Source of the DNA: Mauremys mutica
Lineage: Eukaryota; Chordata; Testudines; Geoemydidae
Direction: 5' to 3'
Assembly: GCF_020497125.1 (NCBI RefSeq)
Contig: NC_059073.1
Coordinates: forward strand, 14,467,225-14,531,224
Length of the DNA stretch: 64,000 nt
The translations under genes were made by a program, and so were the position numbers. Numbering within the stretch: the stretch's first letter is position 1; every line of letters starts with the position of its first letter. Positions 1-12,085 of this stretch are shown piece by piece. The notes beneath the pieces are model-generated. The model saw only the letters and a list, made by a program, of their open reading frames with translations, did no database searches and was not told where the DNA came from.

Positions 1-2013
1 GCCCTGACATTTAGCCAAGGAGGTTGCGCTATTTACGCTGAAGTGTCAGTGATGACGTCAGCAGAAACAGGGGAAGCACAGAACCTTGAACTCAGACCTT
101 GACAACAGCAAAGAGGAATGGATATGGATTCATCATTTTCTGCTACAATCTATACAATGGTAGTTTTTATCCTGCAGCCTTCCAGTCCTGGGTGGAGCTA
201 GAAGGCACTGTGCTGTCTTCTAGGTGGACAGTAAAACTGCAGCGCTAACTATTTCTGATTGTTAAAGATGCCACAGCTGCATGCACAAGTATTGGGGTGT
301 TAATGTCGCTGTCCTGGTTACATTTCAGTGTGGACAATTACATCCTGCCCACCCTATTTCCCCCGTATTGCTTTGACGGGATACAGAAGTTCTCGTCTCT
401 TTTATGCTATGCGGTAGGCTTTACATGCACTGTTAAACAGCTGCTGGGATAGCTGCACTTAAGTAGGGTCTCAAGTACTTTCTTATAGACAGAGGGTCAA
501 CTTTTGCCCTCCGTTACATTGGTGTAAGCCTAGGATAATTTAGTGGAGTTACTCCAGATTTTCACTGGTATAAATGAGAGCAGGATCTGGCCCGTAGTTC
601 TAGTGCTTTGGGATGACATGCTAAATACATCCTTTGAGTTTCAGATTCCAGCAAACCCCGAACCTCAAAGTGAAACAATCACAACTGCTGAGTATCATCT
701 AGCTTCACCTCCAAACAGGCAAAGCTTTCGGTTTTCCAGGATTTCAGTGCAAAACTCTGAAATGGCTCACACTGACGCGGAATGTGTGTGGACTTCAGGA
801 AACCTTTGGATCCACCCGAACCAAATTTTGAGTTCGTAGCAAGCTGAAATTCAGAGTTTCACGTGATATGGGGTTTAATAGTTAATATAGTACAGGTGTG
901 TATATGGACCTTTCCTGCTGTCACTGAAGTTGAAAGAAAAACTCTCATTGACTTTAATAGGAGCAGGATCAAACCCTATGTAGTTAGATGCCACAAGATA
1001 GTTAAGATGCCCCTTAAATTGCTTTATCACAGGTTAAGAATACCAGGTTCTTATTCACTGCCTCAGACTCCTACTTAACTGCCTGGGCCTTTAAGAAAGA
1101 GAAAAGAGCACTAAACAGTGTGAAAGGAGGAAGCACTAGAGATGATTGTACTTTAGATCTATACAATTGGCTCCTTTGACATTTCACCTTCGTCTTTCTA
1201 ACAGGAGAACTCCTGGTTTCACTCTCCCTCACTGATGAATATATTGAATGCGCTAAGTAAGCCATCACGCGCACTGGAGTCTATCCATAAGGGACATTAC
1301 TTTAAATGCTTTCTCCATCATTTAAACAAAGAGGTCATTTAGATCCCATTGCACAGTGGCAGGGAATACCACCGTAATCTGCTGAATTGATTGCCTGTGA
1401 GCTAATGCTCTTTCTAATTGAAGTGGCTAGTGACTAACCAATGAATAACGGATGGCAGCCCTGGCTTGGCAGAGATGCTAGGGAGTGCATTCAAATATAT
1501 TTGTCCATGGTATTTGTGGATATTTTCCATAGGGAACGAGGCGGTAGGTTGATGTTATGGCGTGGAGTGAGGGGGTGTATTTACTGCATTTATTTTAGCA
1601 CCTTCTCTCACACAGTATCCGAAGGCACTGTAAAAACTATGGGCCTGCTCCTAGAAACTATTGCTCAAATGAGTAACCCTTGCTCATGTTAGTAGCCCCC
1701 TTAGGGTCTGAGATTACTTGCAAGATTAGACTCCATAGTGTGGGGAATTCGGGCTTTATTTAGATTGTAAACCCCTTGGGGCAGGGACCATTTGTTCTCT
1801 GTTTGCGGTGTGCCTAGCACAGGCAGGTCTTGGTCTGTACAAACAAATAGTAATAATGAAGGGGTGTATGGCTGCTATTTAAATACCCACATATCCAAGA
1901 GCACCAATGGTCCGAGTCATTGACAAGAGGCCTTTCAGCTGAACTGCAGCCCCTTTTCAGGAAGGAGACAGCTGGTATTGTTTCTAACAAGGTAGCTAAA
2001 GTCAAAGTATCTT
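1..2013. other. Intergenic DNA, no gene seen
   Basis: No exon-like frame flanked by splice signals is visible. The short open frames here lack codon bias and recognisable domains. Around 510-600 there is one copy of a short dispersed motif (a 'gagttactcc...ttcactggtataa' pattern) that recurs several times in the window. 1740-1850 resembles the tail of old MIR-type SINEs ('gattgtaaaccccttggggcaggg'). Confidence 0.6.
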
Positions 2014-2213
2014 AGTTCGACTTACCTGGCCGTCCTCAGGGCGGTGAGTCAACTGCCGCGGCTCCCCTGTCGACTCCGCTTACTCCTCCTGCTGAGGTGG
2101 AGTAAGGGCATCGATTAGCGGATTGATTTATCGCGTCCAGACGAGACGCAATAAATCGATCCCCGATACGTTGAACGCTACCCGCTGATCCGACGGGTAG
2201 TATAGACATACCC
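2014..2213. mobile_element. Harbinger-like MITE fragment (one terminal end preserved)
   Basis: The right end (agtatagacataccc at 2199-2213) is followed by TTA. It closely matches the right end of the 2.1-kb element at 22179-24292 (gtgtagacgtaccc then TTA), so it looks like the same terminal family. An internal near-palindrome at about 2122-2160 has arms of about 17 nt around 'cagac'. I see no matching left terminus, so the copy is probably 5'-incomplete. The GC-rich body differs from the flanks. The assignment to PIF/Harbinger rests on the 3-bp TTA site and is an inference. Confidence 0.5.
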
Positions 2214-2216
2214 TTA

Positions 2217-3894
2217 GTTAGGAGGTGTTTGAATGTAACATTTTATTTGAATGGATTGTATGGCATTTAAGTACATGTTATATGTATATGATTTGGGTGG
2301 AGTTTTAGTAAAGATATTTTAAAAAGGGATAATTTAAAAACAAAAAAATCAGATCTATTCCTGGAATGGAGGAATAACCATAGGCATGGAGTCGGATGCC
2401 CCACGTCTAGGAAGGAAAGCAGAATAGCATTGTCATTCACCAACAGGCTAGACCCCAAGCCCCCCTTCTCTAGCTGCAGGGATGCTGCCCACTCAGTTCC
2501 TCACTCCAAAAAGGGAGTCCAGCTGGTGACTTCAGGTCTCAGATGTATCTCACAGTCCTTTATACCCCACAGCTGGGCACTTCGCCCTAAAGCTCCGCTG
2601 AGGCTAATGCAAAGGTTCTATTTAGGCTCTTGCTTAGGTGACCGAATAGGAGCATTGTGCGAAAGGAGGAGAGTACATATTTAGGGGGCTGGAAGCATGG
2701 TGGGATTATGGAGCAGGGATCCAAAGGTGGGATTGGATGTCCTCGCACCGTTGGAAGCACCCAATCTACTTGCGCTGGCCCCGCTGGCTTAAATACTTGG
2801 ACATTTTCCTTTTCATTCGTTAACATGTGGCATGGGAGAGATTAATCTGGGTCTTCCCCTCCTGGCTGTACAGCCACAAGACTCTCATTCACAGGCCGCC
2901 TGCATTCCTCAATCAAAAAGGCTGCTCAGTCAGCAAGTGTCCTTTAAGCCTCCTACATACCCACACCGCAGCAAGAGTCAAGCTGGCAGCACCCCACACC
3001 TGCCTTTCCGGAGCACGAGTTCTCTGCTGCTCCTCCAGCCAGCCAGGGTCAGTAACCAAAGCTCACTGAATGGGAACTGGCAGGAAACTGCCTGCTTCCA
3101 GGGCAGCTGGAGCAATTTGTATAGGGGATGCTGAGAGCCATTGAACCAAACTGTACACCCCGGTGTATGATGTCAGGGGGTGCAGCTGCACCCCAACACC
3201 CACACTCCAGCACCCATGCCTTCTTAAGGTTCAATTTCACTGGCCAGGAAAGTCAATTAGAACTAAACTGAATCACCTGCTCCTAATTATATATTTGGGG
3301 AGTGGGAGGCAGAGAGCTTACTACCATAACAAAGTGGATCCTTAATATTGCTAAGCCTTGGCAAACATCTCACAATGGCCTGGGAATTTCTGGAACATTC
3401 CATGGATTGAGTTCCTCAGATGCTGCTCAGATAGAGATGATAATGCCAGAAGGGACCATTGCGAACATCTGTCAGGATCCCAACAAGGGCAGTCAGGATC
3501 AAGGGTCAGAGCAGAGGCAAACCTGAGGCTGGGAGTAGTGGAGGAGTTCATAGTCAGGTTGCAGGCCAGGGTCGATACCAAGGGTCAGAGTCCATGTCAG
3601 GTTTCAGGGTCCAGGAGGCAAAGTCCAAATCAAGCCAGGGTCAAAGCCAGGAGTTCAGGAGCAGAAATGGTCATGGCAGCTACAGAAGACCCACACCTGT
3701 TGCCTGGACACTTCCTAGAACACCTGTTGGGTTCATATAGGGCCTGGGGCCAATCAGGAGCCATGAGGCTGCTGCCTGTCAGACCTTTTGAGGCGGGACT
3801 TTTCATGGTCTGTATCCACAGCAGGTCCCAGGGCCATTGAGCTGACGCTGGTTACAGCTGCTGCTGGGTGGCAGCATGAAGGCTGGGGTTCTAG
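2217..3894. other. Intergenic DNA, no gene seen
   Basis: Several overlapping open frames occur on both strands, none with a recognisable domain or convincing splice borders. The longest (3358-3840, 160 codons) spans the GTCAG-rich repeat below and is best read as repeat-derived. Confidence 0.55.
3463..3665. repeat. Imperfect GTCAG/GGTCA-rich repeat
   Basis: The words gtcagg, gggtcagag and gccagggtc recur irregularly over about 200 bp, with no fixed period. It looks like a decayed minisatellite or the internal part of a transposon. Confidence 0.45.
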
Positions 3895-4015
3895 ACCTGA
3901 GTCTAGTCTAGTCTGACCTCCTGTACAATGCAGGCTATGTTAGAACCAGAGCAGATCTCTTAGAAACACGTCTAATCTTGATTTTAAAATTGCCAGTGCT
4001 GGAGACCCCACCCCA
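3895..4015 (-). mobile_element. CR1/L3-type LINE 3' end fragment
   Basis: Read on the minus strand, this stretch matches the layout of the better preserved copy at 18658-18955: a 'tagtctgacctcctgtacaa'-type segment and a 'cttgattttaaaattgccagtg' segment. It carries no coding capacity and is strongly decayed. Confidence 0.55.
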
Positions 4016-4230
4016 ACCCAGGGCCAGTGCAACCATTTAGGTGACCTAGGTGGTCTCCGAGGGCACTAGATTTGGGGTGCACCATTTTCTTCAGCAGTGA
4101 CCGCGGTGTCCGGATCTTCGGCCGCCTCCGTTGCCGCCGACATTTAGGCGGAGGGAGCTGGGGCAGGGGAGCATGGGGAGGGCTGCCTGCAGCAAGTAAT
4201 GGGGGAGGCAGCACACAGGGGAACTCCCCA

Positions 4231-4402
4231 CCCCAGCTCACCCCTGCCCCGCCTTCTCCCCGAGCACACCGTGGCTGCTTCACTTCTCCTGCCTCCCAGG
4301 CTTGCAGTGCCAATCAGCTTAGGCGCCGCAAGCCTGGGAGGCGGGAGAAGTGAAGCAGAGACGGCGTGCTCGGGGAGGAGGCAGGGCAGGGGTGAGCTGG
4401 GG
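4231..4402. repeat. Long inverted repeat, about 75-nt arms and 22-nt spacer
   Basis: The left arm is 4231-4305 and the right arm 4328-4402. Perfect blocks include ccccagctcacccctg (4231-4246) against caggggtgagctgggg (4387-4402), and the inner cctcccaggcttgc against gcaagcctgggagg. A few mismatches lie between. The transcript would fold into a long hairpin. It is probably the palindromic core of a transposon whose flanks (about 4020-4600) are unusually GC-rich. Confidence 0.75.
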
Positions 4403-4412
4403 CAGGGGGGGT

Positions 4413-4545
4413 GCCTCAGGGTGGAGGGTGGGGGGTGGGGAGCTGCCGCGGGGGGGGGCGCCTCAGGGCGGAGGGTGGGGGTGGGGAGCTGCCACAGGGG
4501 GGCGCCTCAGGGCGGAGGGGGGGAGCTGCTGCAGGGGGGGAACCT
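4413..4545. repeat. G-rich minisatellite, about 3 units of 44-47 bp
   Basis: Units begin with gcctcaggg at 4413, 4460 and 4504 and continue with ggagggtgggg...gagctgc. The third unit is shortened. The G strand carries many runs of three or more G, so quadruplex formation is plausible. Open frames on both strands here come from the repeat. Confidence 0.7.
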
Positions 4546-7500
4546 TGGGGCCGGGGCATGCAGCGGGGGGGAGGGCGCAAGGCTGCAGGGCCAGAGAGTG
4601 TCATGCACTAACACCACTCAGCGTCCACGCTCCATGCAGCAAACGCGGGGCCTGATGCTGTTTCCACTAGTGTAAACCCTCCATAACTCCGCTGAAGTCA
4701 ATGGATTCGTAACAATGCATAACCAGTGTGAGAGCAGAGGTGTGCCCATTTCTCCCTCACCAGCTGCCTTTGGAGACAACAGGGCTTATTAGCCACTGTC
4801 TGGGGGAGTCATTTACACCTGTGCAAAGTGGGTTTAAGATGCTACCAAATCAGAAGAAGCCAAAGGTGCAGCAGAGGGTTGTAGTTTCTGGGAGCTATAT
4901 TTAACCCATAATGCTATAGCTTTATCTGCACTTCTAGCTTTATCACTGCTTAGAGGCTCTCCTTCTTCTGTACATTAGCCAGGTAGTGCCATAGGTGTGC
5001 ATGGCCCTTTACAGAAGAAATCTAGACACTGACCTGCCATCACACTGCTATTGCATCTGTGTAACTCCACTGACTTAGTGCAGTTCCTCCTGATTTACCC
5101 CTCAGAGAGGGTAGGGTGCCATTTGCATCACAAAGGCTCAACTGGAGCAGGGCAGCTTGAAAACACAGCCAGGGCGCTATAGGGATGGCCCCTGTGCTCT
5201 GCCCACACCCCTTCTCCTGCCAGGACAGCTCACTTTTAGAACTGTGCTGGACAGCAGCAGGTCTCCAGATGGAGCCTGGGTTGCAGCTAACATGCATTGC
5301 TGCCACCCCTTCCGGTGGACTTTCGTTCTGGGCTAGCGCAGGTAGAATCTGGCCCTTTATACACAGGGTTCACCTCCCACTGAAAAGCAGCCACCTCTGG
5401 GTGGGGATATGGCAGCTGTTTAACTGTGCCTGGTGACACCACCTACGCAGCGCAGATGCTGGGAAGTAAAGACGAAATCTGCCTCCGTTGGAAACTGCAA
5501 AGAGATTTTAGGCAGTCAGCTGAATTGCCCAGACTGGGATTTAGCCTTGGCACCATGGCCAACACCCCCATATAATGCACAAGCAGAGGCAGGTCAGTCA
5601 AATTATTGGCACTGCAGAATATTGCAAACAAATCCTCACCCCCCATCGCTGGAATGTCACTGAGAAGGTGGGTCGGTTTTAATGATCTTTTCCCCACTCA
5701 CCAAATCCATTACTGAGCCAGTATTCAACAACAATCATCCATCATGTGCTTTCACCGAGGGACCAGGCAAGCACTCAGTGTGAATCAGATGGACGCTGTT
5801 TTAGCCAACAAGTGAGTAAACACTGGCTTATTGTGCAGCCTTAGGAACAGCCAATAACAATCAGTGTTTACCAGGTGGAAAAGCACACGACGGGTGTGCC
5901 CGGAGCCTTGTATTTGAAAAAGACCCTTTACATAGTAGGCCAAAATCTAGCACATCTCCCTAAGGGTTAACCCATGTGTGGGGTGTCCCCAGCTGGGGGA
6001 GAGCTGGCATAGCTGGCTCCTGATAACTCCCCTCGGTGCAGGGGGCACACTGGGTGGGGTCTGAGGGCAATTCTTTCCCCACAGATGGCCCTTTAGGGCT
6101 ATTTTATAGGGGAGGATCAGTCCTACACCCAGGGAGTTGCAACTGGGGTTGCTGCAGTCCTCTCCATCTCTGTACCCCATAGATACTGGACACAGTCGCC
6201 TCTAGCCTATTATTTTCAGGCTCCATTAGGAGGACAATGGGAAGTGATAAATGACTTTAATGGGATTATAATTATGCAAAATATTTTAGAAGTAATTACT
6301 TTATCAGCTCTTCAGAGCAGGGAGTGCCTCTTGTTACGTCTTTGTACCGTGCTGAATACGACAGGGCTGCGATGTGGATGAGGGTTTCTGGATGCTATTG
6401 CAATTCCAATAAATACATTAGATTAAAAATAATTATAACTGATTTCCCTTTAAACAGACAGGAACCGGGGCTGCAGTTTGCAAGATGACTGTTTGACATG
6501 CAATGTGCTTTTGTGTCAGATTGTGTGAGTGCTAGTGCCCCCTTGTGGCTGGGCCAGAGGGAGAATGCGACACCCATTACTAGGACACACCTCCTTTAGT
6601 GCAACTGGTAAAGGCATGTGTTTTCGGAGCCGGATGCCCAGGGCTCTGATCCCAGTTCCCGGACCATGTGTGATGGGGACCTGATCATTCTTGCTCACTG
6701 CACATAGATTTGTTTCATGAAACTGGAAATCGGGGCTCCGGGGCGTCAGTTACAGCTTCTGCTAATGATTTGCTGCGGCATCTGGAGTAAATCGCAGTGC
6801 CTCTCTGTGCCTTGGTGTATGGGTTTAGTAGAGCGCCCGTTTTCTGCTCTGGGCACTCTAGAGTCACTTCATAAAACTTCCACTTCTCAGCTCCAACAGA
6901 CCATAACAAAAAAGCTCTTTCTCCCCCCGCAAAAAACCCCACGACTGCTCTGCACCCAGAGCTGTAAACACCCTCCTCTGGCCAGAAAAAGCCCACAAAA
7001 TACACAGAAGCCCAGCAATCGGCCTAGAAGGTAAGCACCTCTGGGCTATGCTAGACCCAAAGAGGAAAGATCATTGCAGAGCGAAGGAGACACCCACTAG
7101 GAATGTTCCCCCACCCTCACCGTTCAAAGCAAGGGACTGTTTACTCAAACACCGCGCTCTGATGCCAGGAGAGAGGCAGAAACCCACGTAGTCAGAAACC
7201 TAACTTCTTAGGGGTTTATTGCATGTAATGATACTAACCTACCTCACAGGGATCCGACGAAATCTGTCTATGCAGTGCCTAGTACAATGGGCCCTAATAT
7301 TGCTGATGCCTCTTGCCGCGGGTCCCGAATTTGAGAGGTTGCTCTGCTCTTCCCATACTGCTCAATGGGAGGAAGGCCAGAGCTGGAAAAGGTTAAGAGC
7401 CCCTGCTCTTGGCACTGCAACCAAGCAACCAAGGTAACAGGGGTGTGGTTGTCAGGAGCTCTGAGATGGGGGCGGGGGCTGTTATAGAAGAGTGAGGTGT

Positions 7501-7867
7501 TATTAACAAAATACAGTCAGAAATTAGAAATTGACGCCTCATGTCCCGTTCCACTGTCTGGAGTGGCTCCCGACTGTGAGCGCCAGCCTCAGGACCGACC
7601 AGAGGCACGGGAACAGGGGGAGCCAGGGGGCCAGGCCCCATCACTTTTTACAGGCTGGAAGGGTGAGCAATGATGGGGGAGGGGCGGAGAGGAGCGAGTG
7701 GGGGAGTGGCCTTGGGAGAATGGGGTTTTGGGGGAAAGGGCAGTATGGGGGTGGGCAGGGCCATGGTTCGGGAGCCAGTGTTCCCCACACACTTTTCGGG
7801 AGCTTCCACCGCTCCTAGGACAGACAAAAAACAGGGCCAATCCCCCGAACCAGAGGGTCTCATACGA
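4546..7867. other. Intergenic DNA, no gene supported
   Basis: No domain-bearing frame is visible. 5040-5100 carries another copy of the dispersed 'taactccactgac...cctgattta' motif. A donor-like AG/GTAAGC occurs at 7031 at the end of a proline/lysine-rich open frame, but I found no convincing exon. 7640-7800 is G-rich. Confidence 0.5.
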
Positions 7868-7951
7868 TTTTTTGTCATCAATATATGAACTTGTATGGCA
7901 GGAGAGGGGGCAAATAAGGGGGGTGCAATCAAATAAGTTTGAGAACCACTG
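7868..7951. mobile_element. hAT-type element, terminal fragment
   Basis: The stretch ends in agtttgagaaccactg (7936-7951), nearly the same terminus as the complete element at 50405-50762 (agtttgagaaccgctg). The opposite terminus was not found, so this is a remnant. Confidence 0.5.
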
Positions 7952-10448
7952 CCCCAGAAAGCGGGCAGAGTAGATGGGGACAGCCCCAACAGCACATGCT
8001 ACGTGAGTCTAGGTTATAGGGAAATTATGTTGCAGGGACCAATCAGGCCTTACTGGTTACGACATTGCTACATGGAGATTTAAAGCTAGCAGGAATTAGC
8101 GGAGGTCGGCGCTTTTATTACCAATCTTAAACCACCTCAACACTCAGTATATTAGGCGTTTAAATGGAATGTCAATAACTTACACGAGTTTAAAACCTGA
8201 GGGCATTTCGTCTCCAGCTGTTGCCTTTTAAGACATCATCAAGTGAGATTGAGCTTGGACCCCTCTAGGGAAAATGCAGGTGCTTTCAGCCCTGGTCACT
8301 GGGGAGGCTGCCCCTTCCGAGACCCTTTTCCAATCCCCCATGTGTACCCCTTCCAAGTGACAGGCCTGTGCCTCCACTTCTCTTTGGGGTGGGATCCTGC
8401 AATCCAGACACACTGGCTGGCTGGCTTTCCAGGTTCTAGCCCTTGGCTGCCAACTCTATTACATAGCAGGCCTAAAGGGTTTGGCACCTGCAAGAGTTTC
8501 CCTTCAGGAGCTGGGGGTCAGTAACGGCCTGCAGTGACACAGAAGCAACTTCTTCAAAACAAAGCACAGCACGTTTGTTGTGCCCAGAGGTGCACAGCGC
8601 TCCCAGTGGGGATTTCAAATAACAAAGAGACCTACCTGCATAGTCTTACCCACCCTCGGCATTTCCCTCCAGCCCTTAGAGCTGCTGCCCCTCCGTTCTC
8701 TTGGGCACCCAGTTTTCAGCTGGCTTGGTGTAGCCTCCTCACGCCCCGTCAGTCTCTCAGTGTCAGCCTGCAGCAGCTGACAATTTCCTCCCTCCTGCCC
8801 CTCTCTGGAGGGCCTGCCTTTTAACAGATCAGTGTCTGTGATCCCCCTCTTCTCAGCCTTGGCAAACATCGCTAGGGATGGGGCTGAGGAGTTCCTCTTC
8901 ACTGCTATCTACCTAGCTACTGTGTTTGAGGCCATTCTTTCCTGCCTGATTTCTTTAACAACCCCTTTTGATCTAACCCTACACATCCACATGGGATAAT
9001 ACCACTGAGGGGCATATGACATTTATAAAAAATTAATATAAATATTTCCCAGTTCTCCACACTCTAGCTGAGATTGTCAGCTCAATGGGGTCGGACTCTT
9101 TTTTCTCTCTTTCCCCAAAACCTAGTGACTACGGTGATACAAATAAATATATAATAATAAAGTGCTGCAGGGAATGATTGGGGTTAATGATACAGTAAGT
9201 GGCACTCTTCTCTCTGAGTCACTACTGAACTCATACTACTTCTTAGCTCTTTTATAGCTCTTTTCCTCAGTAGACCTCAAAGCACTTTTACAAAGGAGGT
9301 ATCATTCTCCCCATTTTACAGGTGGGGAAAACTGAGGCAAAGAACAGGGCTGTGACTAGAGGCTTACCATTGCTACAGGATACTGTGCTGCTGGAGATGC
9401 TAGTTTTTAGGATGAACAAGTTATAGCGAGGCTCTGACTGTTTGTGGACCCAGGGCACTCTTTGCAACCATCATCAAGCTAGCCAGTGCAGGCATAGTCT
9501 CCTGTAAACCGGCTGTTTTAAAAAAATGCCTGTCTCATTTGGTGCTTTCAAAAGGCAAAATATTTGCTCTGCAGAGGAATCTTTATTAGCCAGCTTGAAA
9601 TGTCATGCTTGGCACAGATGGCTTGGCAAATTAATGAGTTAACGTTTGTAAAGTGCCTTGAAGATTTAAAAGGCTCTCTAGGTTCCAAGTATTAATTATT
9701 ATTATTATCGTCCAGAAAAGGAGGATGTTCTCCAGTGAAGGTGAGGTGACCACTCCTTCACCATTTCCTTCGTCAGCTAAAATACTGACAAACCTCATCT
9801 TCGGTTCGGGGTGGGCTCTGCTCCGTGTATCGTATAGATGTTATCTTTATTTATTAGTCATTTATGGTAGCAACCACTATGTGCTAGGTGCTTTGTCAGC
9901 AGACCAGAAGGGATGGTCCTGGTACTAAGAACAGACAGACAAGTAGGGGGGGATGGGAGATACTTTTTCCTCTCATTTACTGGGACATCTCCACTGTGAG
10001 CTAGGACATGTCTACATTTCGAGCTGGGGGAGCGCTTCTCAGCTTGAGGCGAGTTGGTGTGTGAATCTGCAGCTCACTAGCCTGCAGCATTTGAAATGGG
10101 AGCACAGCAGAGTGCACCATGGAACTTTTAATGCATGTGACAGCGAGGCCTGTTCAGTTCATCCAGCCACCCGGAGAAGCCAGCTCCTCAGGAAGTCAAT
10201 AAAAAGCAGGTGCATGCCTCTGCGGCTGGAGCAGAGATGGAAGGAGCAGTTTCCCCGGCGGACAGCATTTCCAGCACTGAAAGTCAGTCACCCCCGTGGA
10301 ATTTAATGAAACAAACACAATTGGCAAGCAGAGCTTATAAAAAGGAAGAGGAAACTTTAAGCAAAGAGATAAAAGAGGATGCCAAAGAGCAGTGGGGAAA
10401 CAGGAGAATGCTGCCTACCTAGCCTTTGGAGATGCTATAATAATCAAT
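7952..10448. other. Intergenic DNA with an old SINE fragment, no gene seen
   Basis: No supported coding sequence. 9955-10065 contains 'gacatgtctacatttcgagctggggg', which resembles one end of a small DNA transposon. 10210-10422 is a charged open frame that lacks usable splice borders. Confidence 0.5.
9240..9385 (-). repeat. MIR-like (CORE-type) SINE fragment
   Basis: It contains 'ctccccattttacaggtgg' and 'aaactgaggcaaag', the reverse complement of the conserved MIR central segment (sense: CTCAGTTTCC...AAAATGGGG). It is old and diverged. Confidence 0.6.
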
Positions 10449-10630
10449 GGAGATACACTGATCTCACAGAGCTGGAAGGGACCCTGAAAGGTCATTGAGT
10501 CCAGCCTCCTACCTTTACTAGGCAGGACCAAGTATTGCCCCAGATTCCTAAGTGGCCCCCTCAACGATTGAGCTCACAAGCCTGGATTTATTAGGCTAAT
10601 GCTCAAACCACTGAGCTATCCCTGCCCACA
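10449..10630 (-). mobile_element. Cryptodiran tRNA-derived SINE, reverse orientation
   Basis: On the minus strand it begins with a tRNA-like head. The A-box (TAGCTCAGTGG on the minus strand) is at 10608-10618 and the B-box region at about 10562-10585. A tail follows that resembles the CR1-like LINE end ('gaaggtccct' type). It is a diverged copy of the element at 21435-21615. The family is known from hidden-necked turtles, which is the main taxonomic marker here. Confidence 0.8.
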
Positions 10631-11710
10631 TCTAGGGCTAATAAGGTACTCCTAGATTATGAACCTCAGCCCCAAACAGACATGGCAGCGGTATGAGGAA
10701 TTGGATTATCCCTATAGGGTTAGAGCTCTGGGAATATCTGGTGCACTGTGGGGAAACGAGAAAACGTACACGGCCGACAGTTTATTTTTGAAGTATTTAA
10801 TGAGGTTCATAAACATGAGAGGACACCAGGGACTGAGAAGGTTCAAGTTCTCTGGCTGTTTGCCCAGCACACAAGCCCCTGTGAGCCATTATAGGAAGGC
10901 TTATGATACAATGCCCAGTCCTGCTTCCACTGAAATCAATGGGTAAGATTCTTAGGCTGGTGTAAATCAGAGTAGCTCAGTGTCTATTGGCTTTAGTGAA
11001 GTGCTGAGGATCTGCCTCCTCCTCCGTGAAAGAGGACTGATCCCGAGGGCAGTATTTTAAATCAGGCCAGAAACTACTCCCAGAAGCTATTCTCTCCCCA
11101 GCAGCCCTGGTGACTCCCATGAGGAAGGATCAGCCCTGGCGGGATTTAAAACGCTGGGTAAATATAATTTGGATTATCCTGGAGGACCTGGGGTTTAGCT
11201 GAATCAAAATTAATTTCATACCCAATTATAGAGCAGAATCAATCCCTTTGGCAAACTGCCAACCACCATCAACATTAATAATAATCGTGAAGAAAAATAT
11301 TATATTCAGAGGTAAATGCAATAATATTTTAGTAACTTTTTATAGATATTAGGGGCTGATCATGGGTGGTCCTGAGTGCTCAGCTCTCATTGACTGGTTT
11401 ATTTTTCTAACAGGAGCAGCCAGGGGAGATAAGAGAAGCCTGCCAGGTGGCTGATCCGTCTCATGTGCAGATGTCTGGAGCCAGGTTCTTGGTTTCTGTG
11501 GTAGTGCCCAGAAACCCCAATCAGACCCGTGGTGCTGGGCACAGATAGGAAGAGAAGCACTGGTCCCAATTACAGGGCTCCTTGTGGTCAATATGATATT
11601 GGACCCCGCAGGGCTCTGAGCAATGCAGGGTGTGTTCCAAGCAAATTAGGGCTCAATCCTGCAGCATGCAGTACACCTTGGCCCTATCCAGAAAAGCCCC
11701 TAAGCACCAC
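10631..11710. other. Intergenic DNA, no gene seen
   Basis: No convincing exon. 10915-10985 holds another copy of the dispersed 'atcaatgggtaa...ctggtgtaaatcagagtag' motif. Confidence 0.55.
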
Positions 11711-11711
11711 A

Positions 11712-11742
11712 GGCCAGATTTTGAAAGTATCTAGGCACCTAA
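11712..11742. repeat. Left arm of a MITE split by the retroelement
   Basis: ggccagattttgaaag at 11712-11727 and the following tatctaggcacct are the inverted counterpart of 17137-17166, beyond the retroelement. With the retroelement removed, the two arms bound a hairpin-forming unit of about 140 bp. The last five bases (cctaa, 11738-11742) are the retroelement's target duplication. Confidence 0.7.
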
Positions 11743-12024
11743 TGTTGAGAATATTTTGCTAGCTTGGCAGTTGGTAGTGTGGGAAGCTAAGATGTTTAGG
11801 TTTTTAGGATGGGTTAATTAGGCTTTGAGCTTTGTTTTGAGAAGTTGGCCTTGGCTAGTTCTATGAAGTTACAGCTGCGGGTGTGTTAAATTTGTTAACC
11901 AATTAGCAACTGCTTGCTTGCCTGCTTTAAGAGTATAAAGAGCATGCTGGAAATGAATAAAGTACTCTCTGCTTATGATCACATGGGTTGTCAGACTCTG
12001 TCCCTGCTCCTCTGCGATGCAACA
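11743..12024 (+). repeat. 5' LTR
   Basis: 282 bp, bounded by TGTT...AACA. It carries a TATA box and an AATAAA signal close together, which implies a very short R region. It matches the copy at 16774-17055 base for base as far as I can follow by eye. Confidence 0.93.
11934..11961 (+). promoter_or_regulatory. LTR core promoter (TATAAA) and polyadenylation signal (AATAAA)
   Basis: TATAAA is at 11934-11939 and AATAAA at 11956-11961, only 16 bases apart. Transcription would start about 25-30 nt past the TATA box, roughly 11960-11970, so the polyA signal lies at or just before the cap site. R would then be only some 15-25 nt, an arrangement known in alpharetroviruses. The equivalents in the 3' LTR are at 16965 and 16987. 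Confidence 0.75.
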
Positions 12025-12026
12025 AA

Positions 12027-12044
12027 TGGTGACCCCGACGTGAT
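12027..12044 (+). promoter_or_regulatory. Primer-binding site for tRNA-Trp
   Basis: TGGTGACCCCGACGTGAT begins two bases after the LTR. It is the 18-nt sequence expected to pair with the 3' end of tRNA-Trp, the primer used by avian alpharetroviruses. It shows no mismatch to that known site. Confidence 0.9.
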
Positions 12045-12085
12045 TGAATGAGGACAGTGTTGGTGGCCTGAACTGAAAAGAAGAA

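Noticed and set aside
3358..3840. 160-codon frame
   Set aside because: It spans a GTCAG-rich repeat and has no domain or splice borders.
6717..7034. Open frame ending at an AG/GTAAGC donor-like site
   Set aside because: Composition is Pro/Lys/Ser with poly-A-like segments, there is no recognisable domain, and the phase left at the donor does not fit the next supported exon.
10210..10422. Charged open frame with a favourable ATG context, a possible first exon
   Set aside because: No acceptable donor site follows, the acceptor context is poor, and its phase cannot be linked to the supported exons.
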